Assembly: GCA_021292165.1 (NCBI GenBank)
Contig: CM037885.1
Span: forward strand, 11,403,042-11,467,041
Length of the DNA stretch: 64,000 nt
Reading direction: 5' to 3'
Source: Shinisaurus crocodilurus
Lineage: Eukaryota > Chordata > Lepidosauria > Squamata > Shinisauridae
This document shows, piece after piece, positions 43,420-55,256 of this stretch. Each line of letters starts with the position of its first letter. Position 1 is the first letter of the stretch. A program made the position numbers and the translations under genes. A model generated the notes under the pieces. The model had not been told where the DNA came from and ran no database searches. It saw only the letters and a program-made list of their open reading frames with translations.

Positions 43420-44330
43420 TACACAGTTCATAACCTCAAAGTGCCATCCAGGCTGCAGTCTCTCAAAAGCGACAAGGGATGTGGGGATGTCTCTCTTCTG
43501 GTCTTCCATTTCCAAGTTGCTCCTCCCCAAATGTCTTTTAGCCTCAGAAATGGGTACAGTACTTATATCTTTAAATGAAAGAAAAAAAGGGACATCTGCT
43601 GTAGAAACGTGTCCCAAGAAAGCTGAGCCAAAAATTAAAACTTAAAAATATGGGCCCTGTCCACTTAATCTCCTTATGTTTTGGTGTTTGCATTAACGTA
43701 ACCACTGGGGAGGGGGGTGGTAGTCAAAAATACGACAGAGCAGGGATGCTGCTTGAAGGGGTGCTTAATCTTTTCTGCCACACCATTTTCTTGATCTAAT
43801 GTGCCCCACGCCCCAAGCTGATTGTTGCCCACAAGGGAATAATGTCGCTGAATTTCACCCTGGTAGGGCACACACAACATTGTTGGCTGGGCAATTTTGA
43901 TCACTTGTAAATTTAGGTACCTCTTCACTCAGCTCTTCTGCTGTAAGAGAAGCTTCTACCATGGCAGAATTAAAATGGTTCTCCAATGTAATGTATTCTT
44001 TGGCCCTCAGAACCTTTGAAAGCAATGGGACTGATTCACTGCAGTTAGTTGCTAAGGTTTTCATAGATTTCATAGATCTTAGAGTTGGAAGGGGCCTACA
44101 AGGCTATCAAGTCCAAGCCCCTGCTCAATGCAGGAAACTAGAGGAGGGGGTCTCCCATCCAAGTAATAACCAGGCCTGGCCCTGCTTAGCTTTCCACACT
44201 CAGACAAGCTGAGCCAGCGTAAAGCCACAGGCCTGTATACGTGCGGGTGCAGGATCTGTAGGCAATCTGAGCTGAGGAATTTGAGCTATTGAAAAATGAC
44301 AGTGAATTCAGATTTCATTTGTTGTAAGTC
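43420..44330. other. Downstream flank of unit 3
   Basis: 43685-43920 matches the flank downstream of unit 2 (14500-14750) and unit 4 (54650-54780), for example CCACACCATTTTCTTG. 44060-44215 contains a CR1-like fragment (TAGAGTTGGAAGGGGCCTAC). Confidence 0.5.
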
Positions 44331-44335
44331 TGGTG

Positions 44336-44341
44336 TTTATT
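44336..44341 (-). terminator. Poly(A) signal, unit 3
   Basis: AATAAACACCAGAC on the minus strand, 130 bp past the stop. The site is conserved in unit 4 and after the orphan exon. Confidence 0.6.
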
Positions 44342-44470
44342 GTCTCTAAGGAAATCGGAGGAAATCCATCCAGAAAGCCAAACTGCATTGAGAGAAAGTG
44401 ATGTCAGGATTAAACGGGGGCATCGTTGAATGCAGAGTTAATCCATCCTCATTCCTCATGCAAGTGCCCT

Positions 44471-44673
44471 TTACAAGAGGATCTTCACCAGCAGGAGTCC
44501 AGAGAAGGTTGACAGGAGGAGCCCAGAATGTCCAGATCCCTTAGAAACATCTGGTCTACATCTTGCCTTCTTAATAAGATCACCTCCCACAATGGGGGAG
44601 TGGCCAGTGTTTATTGTAGCACAGACAGACTCAGTAGTGCAGCCCCTCAGGATGTATTCAGTTTCTTTTCCAT
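44471..44673 (-). CDS. Unit 3 exon 5, end of LU domain 2 and hydrophobic tail
   Basis: 203 bp, acceptor ATGTTCAG, 67 codons including TAA, with RGCTTESVC and a last Cys before the tail. Confidence 0.87.
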
Positions 44674-47600
44674 CTGAACATGGAAGATAAGATGGGTGGT
44701 CAGGTGAGTCATGACTGCCAGCTGTTCAGACAAACTGGAAAGGGTTCAGAGGAGGGCAATAAAGATGATCAGGGGACTGGAAACAAAGCCCTGTGAGGAG
44801 AGACTGAAGGAACTGGGCATGTTTATTAGCCTTCAGAAGAGAAGACTGAGGGGAGATATGCTAGCGCTCCTCAAGTACTTGAAAGGTGGTCAGGTCACAC
44901 AGAGGAGGGCCAGGATCTCTTTTCAACCATCTCAGAATGCAGGACACAGAATAATGGGCTCAAGTTACAGGAAGCCAGATTCTGGCTGAACATCAGGAAA
45001 AACTTCCTGACTGTTAGAGCAATATGACAATGGAACCGATGACCTCGGGAGGTGGTGGGCTCTCCCACACTGGAGGCATTCAAGATGCGGCTGGACAGCC
45101 ATCTGTCAGGGATGCTTTAACTTGGATTCCTGCATTGAGCAGGGGGTTGGACTCGATGGCCTTATAGGCCCCTTCCAACTCTACTATTCTATGATATCAC
45201 TTCAGCTAAAATCTACCCACATACAAAATGGGGGAGAACTCAAAGGCGCATTGCACCTGAAGTGAGACTTACCTTTGGCATATAACACTGTGTTCACATC
45301 AAAGCAATGCTTCTCAGGTCCAGTACAATTCACTGTCTCTGTACCACATGTGCCTGATGAAGTATAACATGCAGGGCACTGTAATCCGTTGGTGGTATTA
45401 TCTGTTGGTGGTACTGGAAGCAGAAAAAAATGGCACACAGTCAGCTGGAGTTAGAGGTAACACGTAAGTGAATAAGGAGGAGACCACCATTCAGCCACTT
45501 CATCAATAAGCCCCACCCCTGTCTGCAAAGGTGTTGCAACCTTTGTGGGAAGCCTGCAATGGTTGCCGAAATTCTCCATCCACCTAATCGCTAGTGGATG
45601 AAGATCCAGTGACAGTGGGGGGATAGGTTAGGAACAGCCCTAGAAAAGAGATCAAGAAAAATGATTGCTGAGTAGACATTTTAAGGAAGCCACTGGTGAT
45701 TTTTTTGCAAGAGAAGTTTCAGTTGAGTGCAGGGGGACAGAAACAATATTGGAGGCAGTCAAGAATGAAATTCAAGTGGAGCAACTTAGGACTGCAGGAG
45801 TTTGTAAACAACGAGCAGAAGTGTGATTGGGTGGTAGTTAGAGAGAGAGAGGATGGGTCTGGTGACAAGTAGGGAAGATGCCAGAGAAGAAAGAGAAGTT
45901 GATTATTTGGTGGATATGAGAGATAATGGCAAGGGAAATTCTAAGCAGGGGTTGGGGTGAAGATGGGATCAATGAGGCATGTGGAGTGAGTCGACGAGAG
46001 AACAGTGTAGTCAACTAATCCAAAGAGTTGACGACAGGGGTGAATTGAAGGTGGTAAGTGCTGGGTCTACAGACCAGGCAGAAGTGACAGAAGAGAGAGG
46101 AGAGGACAACGTTTCTGAGAACGCTACTGGATCAATGGGCTGCAGGTCAGGGAAGGAGCAGGAGGCAGAATAAGGGGAGGTTGGACTACACACAATATTA
46201 AAGGAGATAAAGTGATGATCAGAGAGAGGCATTTCTGAAGCAGAGAGGTCAGAGACAGAGCAGTTCTTGCAGAAGACAAATGAAGAGGATGCCCAAGGCA
46301 GTGCATGGAGGAGGATCCCATCCAAAGCCAAAGATCAAAGTAAGAGGTCAGGGAAAGGACGGAGATGGGAGGCAGCTGATTATCAGTGTGAATACTGACC
46401 AAGGAGAAGAGTGGGAGTGTTTTCAGAGCAGAAGAGGGCAAGACAGGTATCGAGGTTTGAAGTGAAGATTGAGGGGGATCAGGAGGGCAATCTAGAATAC
46501 CAATGCAGAGATGCAAAGCAGAGTAGAGCCCCACAGAATGAGGGGCTGGAACTGGCAGGAGTTGGAAAAAAGGAGAGCAATGCCGCCATTACCACATCTC
46601 TTGGAGCCAGGTGTATGGGAGCAGCGTGTGTATTGCCTTCAGACCCTTCTTATGGGCTTTTCAGAGCCATCAGGTTTAGACACTGTGGGAAGCAGGATAC
46701 TACGCTAGGTCCAGCAAAGCTGATCTGGCGAGGCTCTTGCAAGGAAGCGGAGCCTAAGTGTGATGCACGGCACCTGTCATCTCAGGGGAAACTAGCACTT
46801 ACTTCACCCCTGCTAGGACCTTCAGAGGGTCTGACAGTGTTGTGTTTTGCTCACTGAAGGAAAATGCCAGCCATGCATAAATACTTTATATGATGAATTA
46901 CGCCGATTAGTGGATTACAGCCTGAAGACTGTGGTATCCGCACTCTCCCACGGTGCAACCTCTATGGCGCAGTGTTGCAGGAAGCCATGGGCTACAGGTG
47001 AGGAACCAAAAGAAACAATGGGGGAAGGAGCAAAATGGGCATATATACCAAGAAACTACAGTTCCTTACGTTCAGGAGACTCTCTTCCGCAGTTATCTCC
47101 CGTGCAACAGACCACACCTGCCCTGTAGGTTTTTCCTCCTCCCATATCCAACTGTAATGCGGGGAGAGAGCACGCGTCCGGGGTGTCACAGCCTCTCATC
47201 ACACTTTGAGCTGCTTCTCCATCTATAGTGAGAATGAAGAGAAGGAGGCCCCTTCAGCGACAAGCAAAATGCAGGGGAGGGTTGCTGGTGGCTCCAATGC
47301 CAGTGGGGCTTTCTATGGATTTCACTCTGAACTTTAAAGGAGATATACATTATGCTGAACCTATTGTGGAGATCTGGTTCAGCACCAGAGATAGCTCCTG
47401 TGAAATTTGGAGTGAAATCTGGAGTGGATACACAGCCCTGCTGACACTTTGGAGCCACCAACCTCCGCTGGCAAAATGTCCGTTAAGAAGGGAGTGTTTG
47501 GCCAAAGGGTACATATTGCAAGGATGCACGGGGCTCCCCCAACCCCGCACACTGGATCTCTGTAATTAATGTCTGGGCCACACAGTGTTAGGTCAGCGGG

Positions 47601-50600
47601 GTAACAGTGTCCCCCCAAGTGCAGCATTTTGTGTTTTCCCATAGGGATGAATGGCAGCCAATCATTAAAGGGTTGCATGCACTGTATTGTGTGTTTTTAT
47701 GGATTGTTGTAAACCGCCCAGGGAGCTTCAGCTGTTGGGCGTTATATAAATAAAATTGATGATGATGATGATGATGATGGGACATCATTGTGGATGGTCT
47801 AAATCTGATCACTTCCTCCACCCCATGGTCTCCTCAACTGAGAATGAATTGCATTCCTATCTCTGTAGGTCACGAATGATAATCCTATCAGAGGTCCAAC
47901 AAAATGGATCAAGGGAAGTGAAGAATCCTGCAAACAGCAGCCATTGTTGCTTATTCTCCAACTGCTGTGTAGGGGTGAGCGATCCGCCGGGACCTGCACC
48001 TGACCCACCTCTGGCTCGGTGGATGCTGCTGCTGCGCCTGCCAAGCCAGGCTGAAAGCTGGGCTGGCACACACCACTCCATTCTCCAGACTTCCGAGTTC
48101 CTGGTGGGCCTGCTGTTTACGTAGAAAATGCCTTGAGATACATCAAAAGCGGCTGCAATTTGTGCAAGTTACGCAAATTGCGGCCACTTTGGGCGTATCT
48201 TAAGGCATTTTCTATATAAACAGCATCCCGCTGTGAACCTAGAAGTCGCTTCCATGGCTCGACTTGGGAGAAAGATGCCAGGGAAGAGGTAAGCAGGACA
48301 GAGTTCAGGGGGTTGAACCTGGCTAGTCCACTGGATTTCCAAGCCCCAAACAAAATCCTTGCGCATCCCTACTGCTGTGTGCAGAGGCTGATTTGGAAAG
48401 GTAAAGGAAATGTTGTACGTAGTTGCATAGATTCTGCTTCTTACTCTGGATAGGCCCATCCCAAAGTCTCTGCTTCGCGGTCACCCTAGCTAGAGGGTGA
48501 CAAAAATGTTAGGAACTGGTTGCTGTATAGATTAATGCTGCGATCTTAATGTCTTCAAGTCAGCAAATGATGTGTCCAAGGTGGGCAGTGCAGGGGAATT
48601 TTTACTCCCCATTTTCTCAGAGCTCACCTGCCCCAGTCCTTGCCAGAAATATTGCACTGATGGAGCCTTGCAGGGCAGCATCAACCGCAATGAAGAAGTG
48701 CAAACCCCCAAAATGCAAGCACTGTAATTAGGGTGTAATCCAATCCAGTTGTCTGTAGCCCTCCAAACCCGGAGGGTTATGGGCATCCTGTGCATAGCAG
48801 GAGGATCACAGGGGTGAAGGTCACCTCCATGCGCCTCCCAGCCTGCAAAAACACTTAGACGGCTGGTGGCAGCTACCCAAGTGTCACACCTCAAACACTG
48901 TGTCTCCTCCGCTCCCTCCCCGCTCACAAAACCAAGCTCAGAGAAGCAGCCAGCATGGTTCTTTCTGCACCTGCTGCAAGTGGAGGCAGGCACACCCAAG
49001 CTCAGAGTCCCAGCTCCAATCTAAGAGTGAGTTTCTGAGGTTGGAGCTGGGACTCTGAAATAATCCTATGGTCATCTAAGATGCTGTCTAGTGACCATAG
49101 GTTCGTGTTGCCCATTTATTTGGCATGAAATCATCTTTTATTCAAATCAGATTGAAGGCATTATTATACACAATTCGCTTGTTCCTTTTGGTCATTGCTG
49201 AAGACCACGTGTAACAGAGCCCAATCCACCTTACGCAGGCCATGCTGAACCTGAAGGCTGAAGCTGGACTCACAGGTCCAGGATTCAACCAGTGTTCCAT
49301 CCACACATTGGCTGTAAGTGGCCTTGCCGGAACCACTGGCCTCTCCACCGCCCTCATCTAACTTAAGGTCTCCCACACCCACCTAGACCACTTTCAATAA
49401 GTGCATCGAAACAGGTTTGTTGCTTAGGAGCACAGGTCTTCTTAGTGTTTTTACAGCTGCTGTTAGGGCCTTGACAAATTTCACAATCCAGAGAAGCACC
49501 TCGAAGAGAGAGGAAAAGAAAAGAAACATGAAGAAAAAGGAAACAAACAAACCATGTACTTTTCTACAGGTATCATACTAAGCCTCCTTAAACACTAACA
49601 TGCATAGATGTAGCAGCCACAGCTGTACTAGTAGTCATCATCATCACAGTAGTAGGATGCAGGTGAACCCAGATGTGATGGTGGCACCGTGGCAGATAGA
49701 GAGAGGCTTCCTTGGGTATGGATGGATCTGTCCATCTCGGTCCCACCAAGAGAGCCAGTGTTGCATAGTGGTTAGAGTGTTGGACTGGGACTCAGGAGGT
49801 CCAGGTTCTAGTCCCTGCTCAGCCATAAAACTCTCTGGGTGACTTTGGGCCAGTCACTGACTCTCAGCCTAACCTACCTCACAGGGTTGTTGTGAGGATA
49901 AAATGGAGAGGAGGAGGAGGATTATGTAAGCCACCTTGGGTTCCTTGCAGGAAAAAAGGCGGGGTATAAATGTAATAAATAAATTGTCTCTTTTCTGAGG
50001 GGGAGCCCTAGGCCTCGATGTATGAATCTGTCAGCTTTGGTTTCTCCCACCTTCAAAAGTTTTGATCGTCAGTTCTTTTTTTCATGAATTCGGAGAACTT
50101 TGTGAATTTTGGTAAATTCTTATCATAACTGAACTGAAACAGAATTATCACCCACCCCTACTTGTGAGTATTCAGGATTAATGCCTGAATAGATGTTTCA
50201 AATGTGGAAGTATGAGATAGAAAGTGTCTTTTGTTTTTTTTCTTCCAAGCTGTCTGTATGAGAATCTGCCTTCCCTGCACTCCTCCTCCCAGATCCTAAT
50301 ATTCTGTTATGCACATGCACCCTGTTTCCAAGTGGTAAGACGCTTCAGGGGTTACAGTGCATACATAGAGTTTGGTTTCTTTCGAACCAGGTTACTGGAC
50401 ACTTATGTGCAATAAGGTACATCTGTGTGTGTGTGTGTGTGTGTTGAAGCTTCCCACATTTAGGGACCGATGACTTATGAAAGAACTCAAAACCCTTTTT
50501 TGTGAATATTTGAATTGGTTCTTAAGAAGAGCTCGTCATGAGGAGAGAGATGAGAGGGAGCGCAGGGCCATTCCACCAGCCCTGCTGAAAGGCCGCCCTC

Positions 50601-51477
50601 CTGAAGGCTCCTCCTCCCTCAACTGCCACCACCAGCAGCCATTCCAGCAGGCTGAGCTGAGGGAGAAGAGAGGGAGCGCAGGGCCATTGCACCAGCCCTG
50701 CCAGGAGTATTCATTAATATTCCCCCTTCTTCCCTCCCCATTCCTTTTTCCTTGTGTGTCGTGTCTTTTTAGATTGTAAGCCTGCGGGCAGGGACTGTCT
50801 TGTTAATTGCTGTAAACCGCCCAGAGCGCTTCGGCTATTGGGAGGTATAAAAATGAAATGAAATAAATAAATAAATATAGATACATAAATATATGCTTAG
50901 CATAAGATGAGGGTGTACAGCATTAACACCAAGAGATTCCTGTCCCGCCTCAGATTTCTAGCTAGCAATCAAGTTTTGACATTTCTGGCCCTCCATAGTA
51001 GCTCCAGATGCCATTCCATTTTTTTTTTTAATTCCCCCATTGTGCAACAGACAAAGGGGGTGAAAATGGTCCCTGGACCTTCCAAAGTTGCCCACCCCTG
51101 CTATAGTGCCAAGAATTTCCTGCAGGGAGCAAAGTCAGCTCTCCCCTACATTTATACTGTCAGTCCCAGCATAGAATTTGGCCCCAATCTCAACGTCATT
51201 TGCGTCTCCCCTTCCATTTCACTTCATGGTTAAGATAAAATACCTCCTCAAGAAAAATCCAACGGAAACCTTGAAGCAAAAAAACAAAATACTGTATTGC
51301 CGGGACTAATGAATACAATGGGCTCATCTTACCTCATGTGTTCATGCCAAGCACATGACACCAGTTTAGAGCTGGCTATTGTAATCCCAATGGAACAAGC
51401 CTCAAATGGCCTACAAACCTTATGTTACCTGTTGTTAGAAGCAAGGAGAAGAGGAAGAGTTTCAGTAGATCCTGCAT
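44471..51477 (-). CDS. Two-LU-domain Ly6/uPAR protein, PLI-gamma/PINLYP-like (unit 3)
   Basis: Five exons (51429-51477, 49383-49499, 47070-47222, 45273-45413, 44471-44673) join in phase 1 to 663 bp, giving 220 residues. The parts are a signal peptide ([16 protein letters not shown]), LU domain 1 (starts ASLDCEIC, ends CCTGDNC, ten Cys), LU domain 2 (starts NGLQCPACY, eight Cys), and the hydrophobic C-terminus [18 protein letters not shown]. The [12 protein letters not shown] block, with an N-glycosylation sequon, is shared with unit 4. Known for the family: disulfide-rich three-finger folds that bind proteins, including phospholipases A2. Inferred: GPI-anchored or secreted binding protein. 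Introns carry a CR1 3' end, an old LINE piece, two hAT elements and a type-1 SINE lies upstream of exon 2. All splice borders are GT-AG. No stop or frameshift was found. Confidence 0.87.
44712..45196 (+). mobile_element. CR1 LINE 3' end in intron 4 of unit 3
   Basis: The text GTTGGACTCGATGGCCTTAT and CCTTCCAACTC ends in ATTCTATGAT, the typical CR1 3' octamer repeat. Confidence 0.8.
45273..45413 (-). CDS. Unit 3 exon 4, first half of LU domain 2
   Basis: 141 bp, acceptor CTTCCAG, donor GTAAGT, five Cys. Confidence 0.87.
45950..46560 (-). mobile_element. Degenerate LINE endonuclease-region remnant
   Basis: The minus-strand frame shows [11 protein letters not shown], the SDH block of APE endonucleases, followed by Ser/Pro-rich text as in L2-clade LINEs. 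It has many defects. Confidence 0.45.
47070..47222 (-). CDS. Unit 3 exon 3, second half of LU domain 1
   Basis: 153 bp, acceptor CACTATAG, donor GTAAGG. It contains [10 protein letters not shown] and the CC-x4-C cluster. Confidence 0.87.
47272..47470. mobile_element. hAT palindromic MITE (CAGGGGAG family) next to exon 3
   Basis: It starts CAGGGGAGGGTTGCTGG and ends ACCTCCGCTG. Perfect 8-bp duplications GCAAAATG flank it (47264-47271 and 47471-47478). It lies only about 50 bp upstream of the exon 3 acceptor of unit 3. Confidence 0.85.
47690..47780 (+). mobile_element. L2-like LINE 3' tail
   Basis: GTAAACCGCCCAGGGAGCTTC leads to a (GAT)n tail. Confidence 0.6.
47980..48371. mobile_element. hAT fold-back element (TAGGGRTG family), copy 3
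   Basis: 392 bp, starts TAGGGGTGAGCG and ends GCGCATCCCTA. A perfect 8-bp duplication CTGCTGTG flanks it (47972-47979 and 48372-48379). Its central arms pair through GTAGAAAATGCCTT and its inverse. It lies in intron 2 of unit 3. Confidence 0.88.
49383..49499 (-). CDS. Unit 3 exon 2, first half of LU domain 1
   Basis: 117 bp, acceptor CTTCGAG, donor GTGGGT, five Cys. Confidence 0.85.
   Translation of the reverse strand: MLLWIVKFVKALTAAVKTLRRPVLLSNKPVSMHLLKVV
49753..49984 (+). mobile_element. tRNA-derived SINE (type 1)
   Basis: Same layout as at 5983, ending GCGGGGTATAAATGTAATAA. Confidence 0.8.
50020..50160. mobile_element. Fragment of the 19890-type hAT-like element
   Basis: It contains GAATCTGTCAGCTTTGG and GTGAATTTTGGTAAATTC and ends near CACCCACCCCTA. 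Only one arm is left. Confidence 0.45.
50421..50446 (+). repeat. (GT)n microsatellite
   Basis: About twelve GT units. Confidence 0.9.
50750..50885 (+). mobile_element. L2-like LINE 3' tail
   Basis: The words AAGCCTGCGGGCAGGGACTG and CCGCCCAGAGCGCTTCGGC lead to (AAAT)n. Confidence 0.65.
51429..51477 (-). CDS. Unit 3 exon 1, signal peptide
   Basis: 49 bp from ATG to a GTAAC donor, phase 1, hydrophobic. Confidence 0.85.
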
Positions 51478-51879
51478 GGTGATGGTAATGGAAAATCCAC
51501 ACAACTCTCTCTGAGATGAATCAGATCTTCTGGCCCAAAGAGTCTGCAATGACATCCAGAGACAGCATGTTTGCCAAATGGTAACTTAACATAGTTTGCA
51601 TGTAAACACTTAATAATTGTAGGGCAGATAAAGGGGGGGCGAGGGATCATGTAACCCATTCAAATTCTGATACAGAGATTTCACTTGGCAGGGATATTCT
51701 CAGTGGGGTGTGGTTCTAGAAAATAATGTAGGGCCCTTGAAAATCCAAGATGGTGTCTATAACATTATCCTTTACTGCCATACCTAACTCAAATCACAGC
51801 ATAATGGATATGATGATGATGAAGTGGAGAGGGAAATCCCCACTCCCACTATCATAACCCTAAAACTCATGGTCATCCA

Positions 51880-52285
51880 ATGAAAATTATAGGTAGAAGG
51901 TTCAGGATAGACAAAAGGAAATACTTTTTCACACAGCATGTAATTAATTTGTGGGATTCAGTGCCAGAAGATGAGATGATGTCCTCTAAACCTAGATGGT
52001 GTTAGAAGGGGAATTGGACAAATTAATGGTGGACAAAGCTATCAAAAGCTACTAGCCACGATGGCTATGTACACTTGCCAGGTTCAGAGAGTAAGTACCA
52101 GGCAGTTCCTACAGTAAGCAACTGCAGCTTCTGTGAACAAAAGGAAAAGTCAATTGCCCTCATGTCATGTCCCACTTATGGGCATCTCAGAGGCTTCTGG
52201 CTTGCCCATTGTGGGAAACAGGAAGCTGGACTGATGGACCATTGGCCTGATCCAGCAGGGCTCTTCTTACATGCTTAAGCCAGCA
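51880..52285 (+). mobile_element. CR1-type LINE 3' end
   Basis: The words GGACAAATTAATGG, ATGGCTATGTACACTTGCC, GGGAAACAGGAAGCTGGACT and CTGATCCAGCAGGGCTCTTC match the common reptile CR1 3' region. Confidence 0.65.
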
Positions 52286-52759
52286 AACTGTCGTAAAAAG
52301 TTATACTCAGAAACCTTGGAAAGCAGCAGAGTTATAAAATTCTCATTTCCACTTGGCAGGACCGTATACCGACCAATTTCCCAGACAGTTATATGTATGC
52401 TGTGGGAACACCCACCACCATAGTCAATGGCCACCTGAATTCACCCCTAGATCAACTGCAACATTTGAGAGAGGGGACACCTGCAGCCTCAACACTTTTT
52501 GACTGCAGAAAGGATGCACTTTTTGCTTCCCAAAATGAGGGCCAAAGAAGTGGGAATGGGTAAAATGGGGTGGGTTGTTTCATGGCTCCCTACAGGCAAA
52601 GGGGACAGGGAAAGTTGGCTAAGTGGGCTGCGTTCCATTACACATCATCATCAGGAATACCTGCCGAATATACAAATATGCTACCGATGAAATACCTTCA
52701 TCTTGATTTAATCTAACTAAACCCAGAGTTATCTGCATTGAAGCTCATGTTCAACCTAC

Positions 52760-52845
52760 CTCTGGTAACTGTCACCAAGGCCACAAACATTCCATTTCTC
52801 TTAAAGGGGAAGCAATTATCCTGTCACAACAGATGAGGTTCTCTC
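52760..52845 (-). other. Candidate 5' UTR exon of unit 3
   Basis: The segment ends ACAGTTACCAGAG at a GTAGGT donor, matching the sequence at 24022 upstream of unit 2. The start is unknown. Confidence 0.35.
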
Positions 52846-52849
52846 TTGG

Positions 52850-52990
52850 TGTGGATGTGGAGTGAGGGGGAGGCTATGAGAGGGTATGAAAGGGGGTGAG
52901 ATTTCTCTGTGCCATCAGTCAGCCCAAGATGCTTCTGCAGATGCCAAGCTTGGGCAACTTCTGTGACCCATCAAGTGGCAATGTCGTCCT
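52850..52990 (-). promoter_or_regulatory. Conserved block upstream of unit 3
   Basis: The block contains GCCATCAGTCAGCCCAAG and GCTTGGGCAACTTCTGTGAC, shared with 24310 and 63845. It lies 1.4 kb upstream of exon 1. Confidence 0.35.
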
Positions 52991-53827
52991 CCTGTTACAT
53001 TACATATGGCGACCACCAAAGATTTGATCAATGTTCTGGTTTTGCTGCCTGTGTAAAAATGGGGGAAGGAGCCTGGTGGGCTTGTGGGGCATACGTTGTA
53101 CAAAATTCATAGACACACACACAAAAAGGCCTTTACTGTGAATGATTATTCTGAAGGTATGGAATGATCTCCCCTACATCATTCTAAGTCATCCTGTTCT
53201 GGCAGTGTCTCTTAAGTGATGCAACACCTAGATATTGTCACGGTTGTATTATCTGCGAAATTGTCATTGAATTAAAAACAAGACAAAACACCATTGTACA
53301 TTCTACAGTGCAATCCTATACATGCTTGTTTGTAAGGCCTGTTGAGTGCAATGGGAATTACTCATAGGTAAGTTGATATAGGAGGGTTGTGTGGATTCAT
53401 TTGGCCCAGGGGCTACACTGGTTTCAGGGAAGGATCTTGGGGGATGCAGGCCAGCAGTGGCCAGGGTCACAGCTCAAAGCAGGCCCCCAAAGTGTTTGTC
53501 TGGACATACACACCACAGGGGCAACCAAGTGGCAACACTCTCTTCCCCCATGGGCAGTTTGCTGCCTTTCCATGCTACATGGTGACAAAAGGAAGGGGGG
53601 GCATGGGGAGAGGGGCTAGGGAAAGTGGTGGAACCTGGGCAAGCCAGATGGGGAAGCCCTGCAGGCCGATATCCAGCCATTGGCCAGAGGTTCCCCATGT
53701 TTAGGGTATAGGATTGTAGCCTTAGAAACTAGATGGCACCACTATCGTGTCTTCTTGTTGTAGCTGTGTCAACTGCAGCCTCTCCAAGACAGGGATAGCC
53801 TCATCGATATTATGTGAGTCGTGACAT

Positions 53828-54080
53828 TTATTCATTTATTTTTATTTATTATATTTATTTATATCCCACCTTTTTTCCTGCAAGAAACCCAAGGCGGCTT
53901 ACGCAATCCTCCTCCTCCTCCTCTCTATTTTATCCTCACAACAACAACCCTGTGAGGTAGGTTAGGCTGAGAGTCAGTGACTGGCCCAAAGTCACCCAGT
54001 GAGCTTCATGGCTGAGCGGGGACTAGAACCCGGATCTCCCAAGTCCCAGTCCAACACTCTAGCCACTACGCCACACTGAC
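53828..54080 (-). mobile_element. tRNA-derived SINE (type 1)
   Basis: Reverse complement of the 5983 family with a (TTTA)n tail. Confidence 0.75.
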
Positions 54081-54429
54081 ATGAGTTTGGACCTTTGAAT
54101 ATTGCTAGAAGCCTATCAAGGACCCACAATTCTATAGGCCCCCTTTTTATGAGCAATGGACCACATGGGAGTATGACTATGCAGGAACGAAAATGGTTTT
54201 GTTACTCCACACTTTCAGTTATTGAAAAATTCATTCATTTCGTGTGGTGTTTTTAGAGCATCAGGCAGGACTTAGGAGACCCAGCTTCAAATCCTCACTC
54301 AAGTCATAAAGCTTCTTCCATGATCTTGGGCCAGTCACTCTCCTTTTGCCTAACCTACCTCTCAGGGTTGTTCTGAAAAGAAAATGAGGGCGGGGAGAAC
54401 CAAGTATTCCACTTCGAGCTCTTATAGCA

Positions 54430-54640
54430 GGGGTGGGAAACCTCTTTCAGCCTGAAGGCCAAATTCAGTTTCAGCAAACCGCTCAGGGGCCCCCATAACC
54501 CAGTGGTAGGTGGAGCTTAAGGCAAAAGGGGTGGGGCCAAAAATTACTGCATATTTTAGCTTAAAGCTCTTATTGCCAGGCAGTAAAGCCTTAGGAGAAG
54601 TATTTCAACCTTTTAGGATGGGGAAAAACTGGGAGAAGAG
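54430..54640. mobile_element. hAT-like fragment (CAGGGGTGGGAAACC)
   Basis: The TIR-like start CAGGGGTGGGAAACCTC and GGCCAAATTCAGTTT match the fragments at 7820 and 13425. No duplication was resolved. Confidence 0.45.
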
Positions 54641-54936
54641 TGTAAAAAAAAATGTGATCAGAGCAGTGATGCTGCTGGAGGGCTTGCTTACCCATTTCTC
54701 CCACACTTTTCCTTTATCTAAATCCCACACTCCCCCAAAGCTGATGTTTGCCCACAGGGGAATATTGAACCTATATTTCTTGCCTATTGCAGAGGAGGTG
54801 CGGGATGGAGATCTAGAAAATGATGTGGGAATGATTGAGCAACCATTGTCTCGATGCTGCTGCTTTGATCAAATTTGGCCATTCACCATGGCAGCACTAA
54901 AAGGAAAGTGTCACAAGAATAATCTCTGGTGTAATA

Positions 54937-55196
54937 CAGTAATACCTTGGATTGCAAGCATAATTTGTTCCAGAACCGTGCTTGTAATCCAAAACACTCT
55001 TATATCAAAGCGAGTCTCTGGCGGGTGTGAGCGGGGCCGATTTCGGCCCACTACACCCGCTCGAGGCGAGTGGTTACATCCCTACGACTTGTCTTGCAAG
55101 ACCTTGCTTGTTTATCAAGTCAAAAAAAAAATTTAATTTTTGCTTGTCTTGCAAAACGCTCTCAGACCAAGTTACTTGTAATCCAAGGTATTACTG
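54937..55196. mobile_element. Mariner-type MITE (longer subfamily)
   Basis: CAGTAATACCTTGG and CCAAGGTATTACTG termini, flanked by TA on both sides. The centre has GTGAGCGGGGCCGATTT, shared with 58218. Confidence 0.85.
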
Positions 55197-55256
55197 TATG
55201 TTGTTTTGCCCTTGAAATCCTTGAAAGCACTAATTCCCTGCAGTTAGGCACTAGGG

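Noticed and set aside
48532..48999. 155-codon minus-strand frame as an additional exon of unit 3
   Set aside because: It matches intron 2 DNA of units 2 and 4 (near 19720 and 59850) only as non-coding sequence, and the frame is not kept.
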